Source of the DNA: Streptomyces hayashii
Lineage (GTDB): Bacteria > Actinomycetota > Actinomycetes > Streptomycetales > Streptomycetaceae
Direction of reading: 5' to 3'
NCBI RefSeq assembly: GCF_024539815.1
Contig: NZ_JAHHIU010000106.1
Coordinates: 1-55,964 of the forward strand
DNA: 55,964 nucleotides
In this document: positions 1 to 8,298 of the stretch, one piece after another
Layout of the letters: each line of letters starts with the position of its first letter
Position numbering within the stretch: the stretch's first letter is position 1
Program-made: the position numbers and the translations under genes
Notes under the pieces: model-generated
The model's database searches: none
What the model was told of the DNA's origin: nothing
Seen by the model: the letters and a program-made list of their open reading frames with translations, nothing else

Positions 1-53
1 CCCCCACCCCCAGCGCTCCCGCAGACCTTCGTACCCCAAGGAGTCGATCCACC

Positions 54-485
54 ATGGCGAGCGATGCGCCGACCGGCCATGTATCCGATCTCGACTGGCT
101 GATGAGCGGCCTCGTGCAGCGCGTCCCGCACACCACGAGCGCGGTGTTGCTCTCCTGCGACGGGCTCGTGAAGTCGGTCCACGGCCTGGACCCCGACAGC
201 GCCGACCACATGGCCGCGCTGGCCTCCGGCCTGTACTCCCTCGGCCGCAGCGCCGGCGTCCGGTTCGGCGACGGCGGGGACGTCCGGCAGGTCGTCGTCG
301 AACTCGACTCGACGCTGCTGTTCGTCACCACCGCCGGATCCGGCACCTGTCTCGCGGTGCTCGCCGGGCGCGAGGCCGACGCGGCAGTGCTCGGGTACGA
401 GATGTCGATGCTGGTCAAGAGCGTCCGGCCGTACCTGATGACCGCACCCCGGCAGCACGCCGAACCGTCGGTGATGGGGCCTTGA
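54..485 (+). CDS. Roadblock/LC7 domain protein of a conservon (CvnB type)
   Basis: A 143-aa cytoplasmic protein made of a single roadblock/LC7 domain (about residues 12-125), the MglB-like partner that in Streptomyces conservons works with a Ras-like GTPase and a sensor-kinase-like protein. An AAGGAG ribosome site lies 10 bases before the ATG. It overlaps the next gene by 4 bases, and the order roadblock, DUF742, GTPase is the diagnostic conservon order. The kinase-like first gene is expected upstream, before the window begins. No catalytic residues are expected; these proteins act as GTPase-regulating scaffolds. Family and context give high confidence; which conservon it is cannot be told from the sequence alone. 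Confidence 0.93.
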   Translation: MASDAPTGHVSDLDWLMSGLVQRVPHTTSAVLLSCDGLVKSVHGLDPDSADHMAALASGLYSLGRSAGVRFGDGGDVRQVVVELDSTLLFVTTAGSGTCLAVLAGREADAAVLGYEMSMLVKSVRPYLMTAPRQHAEPSVMGP

Positions 486-859
486 GCGTGGCGGCGGCCG
501 GCGACGGGCCCTGGCTCGACGACGCGGCCGGACGGCTGGTGCGCCCGTTCACGGTCAGCAACGGCCGGACCAGGCCCAGTGTCGCCCTCGATCTGATGTC
601 GCAGGTGAGGGCCACCGGGGCGACCCCCCTCGGCTATCTCGGCCCCGAGCACGCGCAGGCGCTCGTCCTGACCCGCGCGCCCGTTTCGGTCGCCGAGATC
701 GCGGCCCATCTGAAGCTGCCGGCGGCGGTCACGAAGGTGCTGCTGTCCGACCTCCTCGACTGCGGGGCGCTGACCACCAAGCCCCCCGAGTTCCACCACA
801 CCCCCACCGACCGGGCCCTACTGGAGGCAGTGCTCGATGGACTACGACGACAGCTCTGA
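482..859 (+). CDS. DUF742 protein of the conservon (CvnC type)
   Basis: A 125-aa DUF742 protein. Family members have a winged-helix-like fold and are always found between the roadblock protein and the GTPase of conservons. The first part carries the conserved stretch VRPFTVSNGRTRP, and the C-terminal half (SVAEIAAHLKLPAAVTKVLLSDL) reads like a helix-turn-helix. The start is TTG at 482, overlapping the previous stop, or GTG at 488; the sequence does not decide between them. It overlaps the GTPase gene by 23 bases, so the whole set should be co-translated. It probably links the membrane kinase-like protein to the GTPase. Confidence 0.92.
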   Translation: MSVAAAGDGPWLDDAAGRLVRPFTVSNGRTRPSVALDLMSQVRATGATPLGYLGPEHAQALVLTRAPVSVAEIAAHLKLPAAVTKVLLSDLLDCGALTTKPPEFHHTPTDRALLEAVLDGLRRQL

Positions 860-1505
860 CCGCGACGCATACGACAGGTACGGCGACAGCCGCGCCTATG
901 GAGGACATGAGGACACCGGCCCCGATCCCTTTCCCACCGCCCTGAAGATCCTGGTCGCGGGCGGGTTCGGGGTGGGCAAGACCACCTTCGTCGGCGCGGT
1001 GAGCGAGATCGCGCCGCTCAGCACGGAGGAGCTGCTCACCACCGTCAGCGCCGCCACCGACAACCTCGACGGCATCGAGAACAAGGTCGAGACGACCGTC
1101 GCCATGGACTTCGGGCGCATCACCCTCGACCCCCGGCATGTGCTCTACCTGTTCGGGACCCCCGGGCAGGAGCGGTTCTGGTTCATGTGGGACGAGCTGT
1201 CCGAGGGCGCCCTCGGCGCGGTCATCCTCGCGGACACCCGCCGACTGGAGGAGTGCTTCGCCGCCGTCGACTTCTTCGAGGAGCGCGGACTCGCCTTCAT
1301 CATCGCCGTCAACGAGTTCGACGGATCCCACCGCTACGACCCCGAGGAGGTGCGCGCCGCCATCGACCTGGACCCGTCCGTCCCCGTCGTGCGCTGCGAC
1401 GCGCGGATCTCCGCCTCCGGCGTCCAGACCCTGCTCACCCTCGTCAAGCACCTCATCGCCCATGCGCCGGCCGCACCCCAGCCGAGCCGCGGCGCCCACA
1501 TGTGA
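837..1505 (+). CDS. Ras-like GTP-binding protein of the conservon (CvnD type)
   Basis: A 222-aa small GTPase of the MglA-like group. The P-loop GGFGVGKT sits at residues 42-49, the switch II motif GTPGQER at 107-113 and the specificity motif NEFD at 159-162, so GTP binding and hydrolysis look intact. An acidic, tyrosine-rich N-terminal extension of about 30 residues precedes the domain. The ATG lies inside the end of the DUF742 gene. In characterised conservons this protein works with the roadblock partner in a membrane-associated complex resembling G-protein signalling and affecting development or antibiotic production. The role here is inferred from the family. Confidence 0.94.
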   Translation: MDYDDSSDRDAYDRYGDSRAYGGHEDTGPDPFPTALKILVAGGFGVGKTTFVGAVSEIAPLSTEELLTTVSAATDNLDGIENKVETTVAMDFGRITLDPRHVLYLFGTPGQERFWFMWDELSEGALGAVILADTRRLEECFAAVDFFEERGLAFIIAVNEFDGSHRYDPEEVRAAIDLDPSVPVVRCDARISASGVQTLLTLVKHLIAHAPAAPQPSRGAHM

Positions 1506-1567
1506 CGCCCGCACCCGACGCCCCCGGAGCCGCAAATGACGTACGTCCACAGCGACGGAGCCCGGCC

Positions 1568-2137
1568 ATGAGCTACGACCCGCCGCGTCCGGCAGGTCGT
1601 CTGCTGCTCACGCCGGAGGACAAGGAGGCTCCCGCCCGGGCGCGCAGGCTGCGCCGACTCGGCCTCGGGGAATGGCCGGAGGCCGCCCTGGACGCCTTCG
1701 CGGACCGCCTCGCCGAGGTGACCGCAGCGCCGTACGCCATGGTCAACTTCCTCGACGAGGAACGGCAGTTCTTCGCCGGACTGCACACCCCGCAGGGCGG
1801 TCGGGCCGCCCGGGGCGGCAAGCCCGAGATGGGCCGGCGGCTGCCCCGCGAGTACGGCTACTGCCCGCACGTCGTGGTGCGGCGCAAGGCGCTGGTCCTG
1901 GAGGACGTGGCCGACTACCCGCGCTTCGCGGGCAATCCGGTCGTCGACGAGTACGGCATCCGCAGCTACCTCGGCGCCCCGCTCATCGACTCGACGGGCA
2001 TGGCGCTCGGCACGGTGTGCGTCGCCGATCTCACGCCCCGGGCCTGGGGCAGGGCCGGCCTGGAGACCATCAAGGCGACGGCCGCCGATCTCGCCGGACA
2101 GTTGCAGCGCCGGGAGCGCGAGGGGGCGGCGCCGTGA
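1568..2137 (+). CDS. GAF domain protein
   Basis: A 189-aa protein that is essentially one GAF domain (about residues 25-185), with the typical YGYCPHVV and GIRSYLGAPLIDSTGMALGT stretches. The latter is the usual strand-turn pattern of small-ligand or redox-sensing GAF domains. It follows the GTPase by 62 bases on the same strand and may form the fifth gene of the conservon, a position often held by a cytochrome P450. Ligand is unknown. The ATG at 1568 is chosen because it begins the conserved MSYDPPRP-type N-terminus; an upstream in-frame extension lies inside the GTPase gene in another frame and is unlikely to be coding. Confidence 0.85.
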   Translation: MSYDPPRPAGRLLLTPEDKEAPARARRLRRLGLGEWPEAALDAFADRLAEVTAAPYAMVNFLDEERQFFAGLHTPQGGRAARGGKPEMGRRLPREYGYCPHVVVRRKALVLEDVADYPRFAGNPVVDEYGIRSYLGAPLIDSTGMALGTVCVADLTPRAWGRAGLETIKATAADLAGQLQRREREGAAP

Positions 2138-2158
2138 GCGCGGGAGGCCGTGCCGCCC

Positions 2159-2208
2159 GGACCGGGCACGGGCGGACCGTGGGCCGGCGGACCGGGCACG
2201 CGCGGACC
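2159..2208 (+). repeat. Two 20-bp direct repeats in a convergent gap
   Basis: The 79-base gap between the GAF gene and the GPP34 gene holds two copies of GGACCGGGCACG followed by a near-identical eight bases (2159-2178 and 2189-2208, 19 of 20 identical), with starts 30 bases apart. The GC-rich repeats may add to transcription stop between the convergent genes. No clear hairpin with a U-tract is visible. Confidence 0.6.
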
Positions 2209-2216
2209 GGACCGTG

Positions 2217-2822
2217 TCAGAGGGCCTGCCACATGTTGTCGAAGCCCGCGTCCTCGATGGTCCGCCGTTGCCGTACGGCCTGCAGTTCGGCCAGCGCGTC
2301 GCCGGTCGACGCCAGCACCGTCACGACGGCCTCGTCCAGCGGCCCAGGGAACCCCTCGGCCGGCTCCTCGCGCAGACCGAGGGCCGTGGTCAGCGTGGCG
2401 AGGACCGGCTCGTCCGACGCCCAGCGCGCGGTGGCGCGGCGACGCGCGGGCGAGTCGACGGGCGTCATCGGCGCGGACCGGGCGGCGAGCAGCCGGCCGC
2501 GCGGGCGGGCGACCAGTCCGTCCGCCGTGAGCCGGGCGGCGTAGGCGGCCGCCAGCTCGCGGCCCCGGCGCCACAGCCAGTCCTCGACCGACTCGTACGG
2601 CTCCGTGCCCACGAACGAGGACTCGGCCTCGGCCAGGAGAGGATCCTGCGGCTTCGTCGGCGGGCCAGGCACGATGAGGTCGCAGTCCAGGACGAACGCC
2701 CCCGCCCTGACCAGATCGACGGCCTCCGCGCCCGCGAGGGCCAGCGACAGATCCCCCTGCCCGACATCGCGCAGGGGCGGCACGTCCAACGCGACGATCA
2801 TCAGATCCCGTGCTGTCGTCAT
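2217..2822 (-). CDS. GPP34 (GOLPH3-like) family protein
   Basis: A 201-aa protein of the GPP34 family, the bacterial relatives of the Golgi phosphoprotein GOLPH3, of which Streptomyces genomes carry many. The pattern is the usual one: N-terminal TARDLMIVALD, then FVLDCDLIVP, VEDWLWRRGRELAAAYAARLTADGL and a C-terminal helix pair. The start ATG at 2822 has a GGGGAG ribosome site six bases away; a longer in-frame extension has none. In eukaryotes the family binds phosphoinositides at membranes. The bacterial role is not established, though a membrane- or envelope-linked one is likely. It is divergent from tdh across a 293-base gap in which I see no other gene. Confidence 0.85.
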   Translation of the reverse strand: MTTARDLMIVALDVPPLRDVGQGDLSLALAGAEAVDLVRAGAFVLDCDLIVPGPPTKPQDPLLAEAESSFVGTEPYESVEDWLWRRGRELAAAYAARLTADGLVARPRGRLLAARSAPMTPVDSPARRRATARWASDEPVLATLTTALGLREEPAEGFPGPLDEAVVTVLASTGDALAELQAVRQRRTIEDAGFDNMWQAL

Positions 2823-3115
2823 CGGGGGCTCCCCATCGGTCGGTGCATCGAGGCCGCTCCTGCGGACCGGCCGGTCAGCCGGTCGGCCCGGTGCGGGTTG
2901 CGGTCCAGGGTGGCACGCCCCACCGTGGTGTGCGAGAAGCCCGCTCCGGGAGCGAAGCCACTGGTGTGAAGCAGAGCTGTGGCGGCGCTTAAGAAAAGCT
3001 CGATGGACCCGGCCGGGTCGAGTGCGGCAGATTGCTCGGCGAATCCACACGTCTTCCCGGATGCGGGGCGCTTCGGCCTGCTCGTGCCCGGGCCCTCACC
3101 ACAGGAGCCGTTGCG

Positions 3116-4144
3116 TTGAAGGCGCTGGTCAAGGAGAAGGCGGAACCCGGGCTGTGGCTCGCGGACGTCCCGGAGCCCGCCGTCGGCCCCGGCGATGTGC
3201 TGATCAAGGTGCTGCGCACCGGCATCTGCGGCACCGACCTGCACATCCGGTCCTGGGACGGCTGGGCGCGGCAGACGATCAGCACGCCCCTGGTGCTCGG
3301 ACACGAGTTCGTCGGCGAGGTCGTCGAAACGGGCCGGGACGTGCCCGACATCGCCGTGGGGGACCGGGTCAGCGGCGAGGGACACCTCGTGTGCGGCAAG
3401 TGCCGCAACTGTCTCGCCGGGCGCCGTCATCTGTGCCGGGCCACCGTCGGTCTCGGCGTCGGCCGCGACGGCGCCTTCGCGGAGTACGTCGTCCTGCCCG
3501 CGTCCAACGTGTGGGTGCACCGGGTCCCGGTGGACCTCGACGTGGCGGCGATCTTCGACCCGTTCGGCAACGCCGTGCACACCGCGCTGTCCTTCCCGCT
3601 CGTCGGCGAGGACGTCCTGATCACCGGCGCCGGGCCGATCGGGCTGATGGCCGCCGCCGTGGCCCGGCACGCGGGGGCCCGCAACGTCATGGTCACCGAC
3701 GTCAGCGAGGAGCGGCTGGAGCTCGCCCGCAAGATCGGCGCCAGTCTCGCGCTGAACGTGTCGCAGGCGTCCATCGGCGACGGGCAGCGGGAGCTGGGGC
3801 TGCGCGAGGGGTTCGACGTCGGCCTGGAGATGTCCGGCAGGCCGGAGGCGATGCGCGACATGATCGCCAACATGACCCACGGCGGACGGATCGCCATGCT
3901 GGGGCTGCCCGCCGAGGAGTTCCCCGTCGACTGGTCCCGGATCGTCACCTCCATGATCACGATCAAGGGCATCTACGGCCGGGAGATGTTCGAGACCTGG
4001 TACGCGATGTCGGTGCTGCTGGAGGGCGGCCTCGACCTCGCCCCCGTGATCACCGGCCGGTACGGCTACCGCGACTACGAGGCGGCCTTCGCCGACGCCG
4101 CGAGCGGCCGCGGCGGCAAGGTCATCCTCGACTGGACCGCGTAA
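3116..4144 (+). CDS. tdh: L-threonine 3-dehydrogenase
   Basis: A 342-aa zinc-dependent medium-chain dehydrogenase that oxidises L-threonine with NAD+ to 2-amino-3-ketobutyrate; length matches the family (about 341 aa). Visible features are the catalytic zinc cysteine in GICGTDLH, the GHEF motif, a structural zinc four-cysteine loop (CGKCRNCLAGRRHLC) and the NAD-binding GAGPIGLMAAA. The start is TTG at 3116, with AGGAG eight bases upstream and the protein beginning KALVKEKAEPG as in the family. The next gene supplies the following step, so the pair forms the threonine-to-glycine route. Confidence 0.94.
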   Translation: MKALVKEKAEPGLWLADVPEPAVGPGDVLIKVLRTGICGTDLHIRSWDGWARQTISTPLVLGHEFVGEVVETGRDVPDIAVGDRVSGEGHLVCGKCRNCLAGRRHLCRATVGLGVGRDGAFAEYVVLPASNVWVHRVPVDLDVAAIFDPFGNAVHTALSFPLVGEDVLITGAGPIGLMAAAVARHAGARNVMVTDVSEERLELARKIGASLALNVSQASIGDGQRELGLREGFDVGLEMSGRPEAMRDMIANMTHGGRIAMLGLPAEEFPVDWSRIVTSMITIKGIYGREMFETWYAMSVLLEGGLDLAPVITGRYGYRDYEAAFADAASGRGGKVILDWTA

Positions 4145-4190
4145 GACACGCCTGTTTCTCGCGTTTCCCGCATTTCTTAGGAGCCTGTTG

Positions 4191-5402
4191 ATGTTCGACT
4201 CCGTGCGCGACGATCTGCGCGCCACCCTCGACGAGATCCGCGCCGCCGGTCTGCACAAGCCCGAGCGCGTCATCGGCAGCCCGCAGTCCGCCACGGTCGC
4301 CGTCACCGCCGGCGGCCGGCCGGGCGAGGTCCTCAACTTCTGCGCCAACAACTACCTCGGCCTCGCCGACCACCCCGAGGTGATCGCCGCGGCCCACGAG
4401 GCCCTGGACCGCTGGGGCTACGGCATGGCGTCGGTGCGCTTCATCTGCGGGACGCAGGAGGTGCACAAGGAGCTGGAGGCGCGGCTGTCGGCGTTCCTCG
4501 GCCAGGAGGACACGATCCTGTACTCCTCCTGCTTCGACGCCAACGGAGGCGTCTTCGAGACGCTCCTCGGCCCCGAGGACGCCGTCATCTCCGACGCCCT
4601 CAACCACGCCTCCATCATCGACGGCATCCGTCTGTCCAAGGCCCGCCGTTTCCGCTACGCCAACCGCGATCTGGCCGACCTGGAACGGCAGTTGAAGGAC
4701 GCCTCCGACGCGCGTCGCCGGCTGGTCGTCACCGACGGCGTGTTCTCCATGGACGGCTACGTGGCGCCCCTCGCGGAGATCTGCGACCTCGCCGAGCGCT
4801 ACGACGCGATGGTCATGGTCGACGACTCGCACGCGGTCGGCTTCGTCGGTCCCGGCGGCCGTGGCACGCCCGAGCTGCACGGCGTGATGGACCGCGTCGA
4901 CATCATCACCGGCACCCTGGGCAAGGCGCTCGGCGGCGCGTCCGGCGGCTATGTCGCCGCCCGCGCGGAGATCGTCGCCCTGCTGCGCCAGCGCTCGCGC
5001 CCCTACCTCTTCTCCAACACCCTCGCCCCGGTCATCGCGGCGGCCTCGCTCAAGGTCCTCGACCTGCTGGAGTCGGCCGACGACCTGCGCGTGCACCTCG
5101 CCGAGAACACCGCCCTGTTCCGCCGCCGGATGACGGACGAGGGCTTCGACGTCCTGCCCGGCGACCACGCCATCGCCCCCGTGATGATCGGCGACGCGGC
5201 GAAGGCGGCCCGGATGGCGGAACTGCTGCTGGAACGCGGGGTCTACGTGATCGGCTTCTCGTACCCGGTCGTCCCGCAGGGGCAGGCCCGCATCCGCGTC
5301 CAGCTGTCCGCCGCGCACTCCACGGACGATGTGAACCGGGCCGTGGACGCGTTCGTCGCGGCCCGCGCGGAGCTGGGGGAGACGGAGCCGGCGGCGGTCT
5401 GA
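4191..5402 (+). CDS. kbl: Glycine C-acetyltransferase (2-amino-3-ketobutyrate CoA ligase)
   Basis: A 403-aa PLP enzyme of the alpha-oxoamine synthase family that cleaves 2-amino-3-ketobutyrate with CoA to glycine and acetyl-CoA. The PLP lysine lies in TGTLGKALGG, with the VDDSHAVGFVG aspartate/histidine motif before it and NFCANNYLGLADHP near the N-terminus. The ATG at 4191 is preferred over the TTG just before it, because AGGAG lies seven bases upstream. It follows tdh by 46 bases on the same strand, and operon membership with tdh is very likely. Other family members (AONS, ALAS) are less likely given the tdh neighbour. Confidence 0.95.
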   Translation: MFDSVRDDLRATLDEIRAAGLHKPERVIGSPQSATVAVTAGGRPGEVLNFCANNYLGLADHPEVIAAAHEALDRWGYGMASVRFICGTQEVHKELEARLSAFLGQEDTILYSSCFDANGGVFETLLGPEDAVISDALNHASIIDGIRLSKARRFRYANRDLADLERQLKDASDARRRLVVTDGVFSMDGYVAPLAEICDLAERYDAMVMVDDSHAVGFVGPGGRGTPELHGVMDRVDIITGTLGKALGGASGGYVAARAEIVALLRQRSRPYLFSNTLAPVIAAASLKVLDLLESADDLRVHLAENTALFRRRMTDEGFDVLPGDHAIAPVMIGDAAKAARMAELLLERGVYVIGFSYPVVPQGQARIRVQLSAAHSTDDVNRAVDAFVAARAELGETEPAAV

Positions 5403-5436
5403 ACCCGCTCCGGTCCGAGCAGCCCGGACATATTGC

Positions 5437-5442
5437 GATAAT
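5437..5442 (+). promoter_or_regulatory. -10 box of a probable leaderless LysR transcript
   Basis: GATAAT lies seven bases before the ATG at 5450 and there is no ribosome binding site between. Transcription would begin at or next to the start codon, as in many Streptomyces leaderless genes. Confidence 0.6.
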
Positions 5443-5449
5443 CGGTCTC

Positions 5450-6352
5450 ATGATCGAAGCGCGGCGGCTCCACATCCTCCGTGCGGTGGCCGACCACCGC
5501 ACCGTGACGGCGGCTGCCGCCGCGCTGTACCTCACCCCGTCCGCGGTCTCCCAGCAGCTGACGGCGCTGGAGCAGGAGACCGGCCACCGGCTCGTCGAGC
5601 GCGGCGCCAAGGGCGTACGGCTCACCCCGGCCGGCGAGATCCTGCTCGCGCACACCCACGCCGTCCTGGCCCAGCTGGAGCGGGCCGAGGCAGAGCTGGC
5701 CGCCTACAGCTCCGGCGCGGCCGGCACGGTCACGGTGGCCGCCTTCGCGACCGGGATCGCGCTGGTCGTGGCCCCCGCGGTGGCCCGGCTCGCGCGCACC
5801 GCCCCGGGGATAAGGATCCGCGTCCAGGACGCCGAGGGCGACGCCAGCCTGCCGATGGTCCTCGATCGGCAGGTCGACGTCGCCGTGGCGGTCGAATACC
5901 GCGGCGCCCCGGCCGCCGACGACCCGCGCCTCGTGCACGTCTCCCTCTATGCCGAGCCCTTCGACGCGGTGGTGCCGGTCACGCACCGGCTCGCCGACGC
6001 CCCCGAGGTCCCCCTCGCCGAGCTGGCCAAGGACTGCTGGATCGGCCCCTACCCCGGCAACCCCTGCCATGACGTGGTCGTCCTGGCCTGTGAGAGCGCC
6101 GGCTTCCAGCCCCGGCTGGAACACTCCTCGGACGACTTCCGCGCCGTCGTCGCCCTGGCCTCGGCGGACGCCGGCGTGGCGCTCGTGCCGCGGTCGGCGC
6201 TGCGCGGCATGGACCTCACGGGCGTGGTGGTGCGACCCGTCGACGGCGTCGCGCCGACCCGGCGGGTCTTCGCCGCCGTGCGCCGGGGCGCCGAGGGGCA
6301 TCCGCTGATCCGGCCGGTGCTCCAGGCGCTGCGCGAGGCGGCCCAGGTGTGA
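5450..6352 (+). CDS. LysR family transcriptional regulator
   Basis: A 300-aa LysR regulator. The winged helix-turn-helix occupies residues 4-62 (TVTAAAAALYLTPSAVSQQL), followed by the effector-binding domain from about residue 90. It begins 47 bases after kbl on the same strand but has its own apparent -10 box, so it may be transcribed both with tdh-kbl and alone. By position it could regulate threonine/glycine catabolism; the ligand is not readable from the sequence. No membrane segments. Confidence 0.92.
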   Translation: MIEARRLHILRAVADHRTVTAAAAALYLTPSAVSQQLTALEQETGHRLVERGAKGVRLTPAGEILLAHTHAVLAQLERAEAELAAYSSGAAGTVTVAAFATGIALVVAPAVARLARTAPGIRIRVQDAEGDASLPMVLDRQVDVAVAVEYRGAPAADDPRLVHVSLYAEPFDAVVPVTHRLADAPEVPLAELAKDCWIGPYPGNPCHDVVVLACESAGFQPRLEHSSDDFRAVVALASADAGVALVPRSALRGMDLTGVVVRPVDGVAPTRRVFAAVRRGAEGHPLIRPVLQALREAAQV

Positions 6353-6371
6353 GGTTTCCGTAATCCGGTCG

Positions 6372-6406
6372 TCTCATATCCGGGATAGTTTCTCGTATAT
6401 GAGAAA
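6372..6406. promoter_or_regulatory. Nested inverted repeats upstream of the XRE-cupin gene
   Basis: TTTCTC (6389-6394), a 6-base centre GTATAT, then GAGAAA (6401-6406) form a perfect inverted repeat. In addition, TCTCATAT (6372-6379) is the exact reverse complement of ATATGAGA (6397-6404). The site lies 13 bases before the XRE start codon and is markedly AT-rich against its surroundings. It is a good candidate autoregulatory operator; no experimental support is implied. Confidence 0.65.
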
Positions 6407-6418
6407 TGGACCTCGGAC

Positions 6419-7006
6419 ATGAGGCGGGAAGCGGAGCCGGCCGGGGAACCGGACGACGTCGACGCGCGGCTGGCCGCCCGCCTTGCCGGCCTGCGCGCCG
6501 AACACGGCTGGTCACTGGGGGAGTTGGCACAACGCACCGGGATCAGCCGGTCCACCCTGTCGCGAGCCGAGCGGGCGGAGATCAGTCCGACGGCCTCCCT
6601 CCTGAACCGGCTGTGCCACGCCTACGGGCGGACCATGTCCCGGCTGCTCGGCGAGGTCGAGGCGGAGCCCGCGCCGCTGGTGCGCGCCGGTGAGCAGCCC
6701 GTCTGGCAGGACCGGGCCTCCGGGTTCGTCCGCCGCTCGGTGTCGCCGCCGCACCCCGCGCTGCGCGGCGAACTCGTCGAGGGGCGGCTCGCCGTGGGCG
6801 CCGACATCGCCTACGACCGGCCGCCCGTGGCGGGCCTGGAGCAGCACATCTGGGTCCTGGAGGGCGCCCTCGACGTGACGGCCGAGCAGGTCGAGCGCCG
6901 CCTCGAAGCCGGCGACTGCCTGCGGCTGCGGGTGTGGGGCCCGACCCGGTTCCGGTGCACGGGCGACAAGCCCACGCGGTACGTGCTGGCGGTGGTGCTG
7001 CCGTGA
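6419..7006 (+). CDS. XRE family regulator with C-terminal cupin domain
   Basis: A 195-aa protein with an N-terminal XRE helix-turn-helix (residues 20-75; LAQRTGISRSTLSRAERAEISPT) and a C-terminal cupin barrel (about 100-195; HIWVLEGALDVTAEQVERRLEAGDCLRL). This is the architecture of small-molecule-responsive repressors of the PuuR/SutR type. It overlaps the next gene by 4 bases (GTGA), so the acetyltransferase is probably its co-expressed partner. No strong ribosome site precedes the ATG, and the palindromic operator sits immediately upstream. Confidence 0.92.
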   Translation: MRREAEPAGEPDDVDARLAARLAGLRAEHGWSLGELAQRTGISRSTLSRAERAEISPTASLLNRLCHAYGRTMSRLLGEVEAEPAPLVRAGEQPVWQDRASGFVRRSVSPPHPALRGELVEGRLAVGADIAYDRPPVAGLEQHIWVLEGALDVTAEQVERRLEAGDCLRLRVWGPTRFRCTGDKPTRYVLAVVLP

Positions 7007-7524
7007 CGACGCTCCGACTGGACGCCCCCGGACTCCTCACGTGCGTCGAGGAGTTGGCCGACCTGCTGCTGGACACGGTGCGCGGCGGAGCCTCGGTCGG
7101 CTTCCTCGCCTCCCTCGACCGGGCCGAGGCCGTCGCCTGGTGGCGCGGCCGGGCCGCGGAGGTCGCCGCGGGGCGGCTCGCCGTCTGGGCGGCCCGGGAC
7201 GGCGACCGGGTCGTGGGAAGCGTCGGCCTGGCCTTCCCCGACAAGCCCAACAGCCGCCATCGCGCCGAACTCGTCAAGCTGATGGTCCACCGGGACGCCC
7301 GCGGGCGGGGTCTCGGCCGTGCCCTCCTCACCACGGCCGAGCGGGCCGCCGCGGCCTCGGGCGTCACCCTGCTGCACCTGGACACCGAGACCGACAGCCC
7401 GGCCGAACACCTCTACCGCACCAACGGATGGACCCGGGCCGGAGTGATCCCCGACTACGCGTCCGACCCCGCCGGGACGCTCCGGCCCACCACCCTCTAC
7501 TACCGACACGTCGCCGCCGGGTGA
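7003..7524 (+). CDS. GNAT family N-acetyltransferase
   Basis: A 173-aa GNAT protein. Acetyl-CoA binding is shown by the motif A stretch LMVHRDARGRGLGRALL, followed by the usual HLDTETDSPAEHLYRTNGW (motif B). It probably acetylates a small amine or amino acid, substrate unknown. The GTG start overlaps the stop of the XRE-cupin regulator, so translation is coupled. That arrangement often pairs a regulator with a resistance or detoxification enzyme responding to the same ligand; here that is inference. Confidence 0.92.
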   Translation: MTTLRLDAPGLLTCVEELADLLLDTVRGGASVGFLASLDRAEAVAWWRGRAAEVAAGRLAVWAARDGDRVVGSVGLAFPDKPNSRHRAELVKLMVHRDARGRGLGRALLTTAERAAAASGVTLLHLDTETDSPAEHLYRTNGWTRAGVIPDYASDPAGTLRPTTLYYRHVAAG

Positions 7525-7554
7525 CTGTCAGTGGCAGCGGCTACCGTGCGAAGC

Positions 7555-7914
7555 ATGCCGGACGCCGAAGACGTACGCCGTATCGCCCTGTCCCTGCCGG
7601 ACACCACGGAGAAGACCGCCTGGGGCATGCCCACCTTCCGGGTCGCGGGAAAGATGTTCGCCACCCTGCCCGAGGAGGAGACCTCCCTGGCCGTGCGCTG
7701 CCCCAAGGAGGAACGCGACGAACTGGCGCTCGCCGAACCCGGCAAGTTCTGGGTCGCCGACCACGAGGCGCAGTTCGCCTGGGTGCGGGCCCGGCTGTCC
7801 GCCCTGGAGGACGAGGACGAACTGCGGGACATCCTCGCCGACTCCTGGCGGCAGGCGGCCCCGCCCCGCCTGCTGGAGGCGCATCCGGAACTGGGGCGGC
7901 CCCCGGGAGAGTGA
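7555..7914 (+). CDS. MmcQ/YjbR family DNA-binding-like protein
   Basis: A 119-aa protein of the MmcQ/YjbR family (CyaY-like fold). It matches the family start-to-end pattern: PDAEDVRRIALSLPDTTEKTAWGMPTFRV, then KMFATL, and a C-terminal DSWRQAAPPRLLEAH. A TACCGT -10 box at 7542-7547 lies only seven bases before the ATG with no ribosome site, suggesting a leaderless message. The function of the family is not settled. Confidence 0.88.
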   Translation: MPDAEDVRRIALSLPDTTEKTAWGMPTFRVAGKMFATLPEEETSLAVRCPKEERDELALAEPGKFWVADHEAQFAWVRARLSALEDEDELRDILADSWRQAAPPRLLEAHPELGRPPGE

Positions 7915-8025
7915 CGGCGTCCCGGCGACAGCGGGCGGGAAGAAACGGGTGCGCGACCACCGACCCGAGTGCGGTATTGTTTCCATGCGCGCTCGGCCAG
8001 GGGAAATCCCAGGTCAGACGGGCAC

Positions 8026-8099
<74 letters not shown>

Positions 8100-8121
8100 C
8101 CAGCTTCATCGCAGGTCGGAG

Positions 8122-8151
8122 GGCCGTTTCCACAGCAATGGGGAAACGGCC
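8122..8151 (+). terminator. Terminator hairpin after tRNA-Pro copy 1
   Basis: A perfect 10-bp stem, GGCCGTTTCC (8122-8131) with GGAAACGGCC (8142-8151), encloses a 10-base loop 20 bases past the tRNA. TT and CGTCG follow rather than a long T run, as is common in Streptomyces. It also faces the end of murJ from the other side, though that gene ends about 150 bases away. Confidence 0.85.
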
Positions 8152-8298
8152 TTCGTCGTGTCCGCCTCCCGGCCGGGCCTGCCGCGGTGCTTCCTGGCAC
8201 AGCGGGCCCGTCCGGCCGCCCGGCGGGACGGACTCCTCGGCGGTCGGCACCCGACCGTCCCCCCGAACGCGCCGGCTGTCGGCCGCGGCCCCGGACGG

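Noticed and set aside
1187..1567. Longer N-terminus for the GAF protein
   Set aside because: The extension is Arg/Pro/His rich and overlaps the GTPase gene in another frame; ATG 1568 begins the conserved part.
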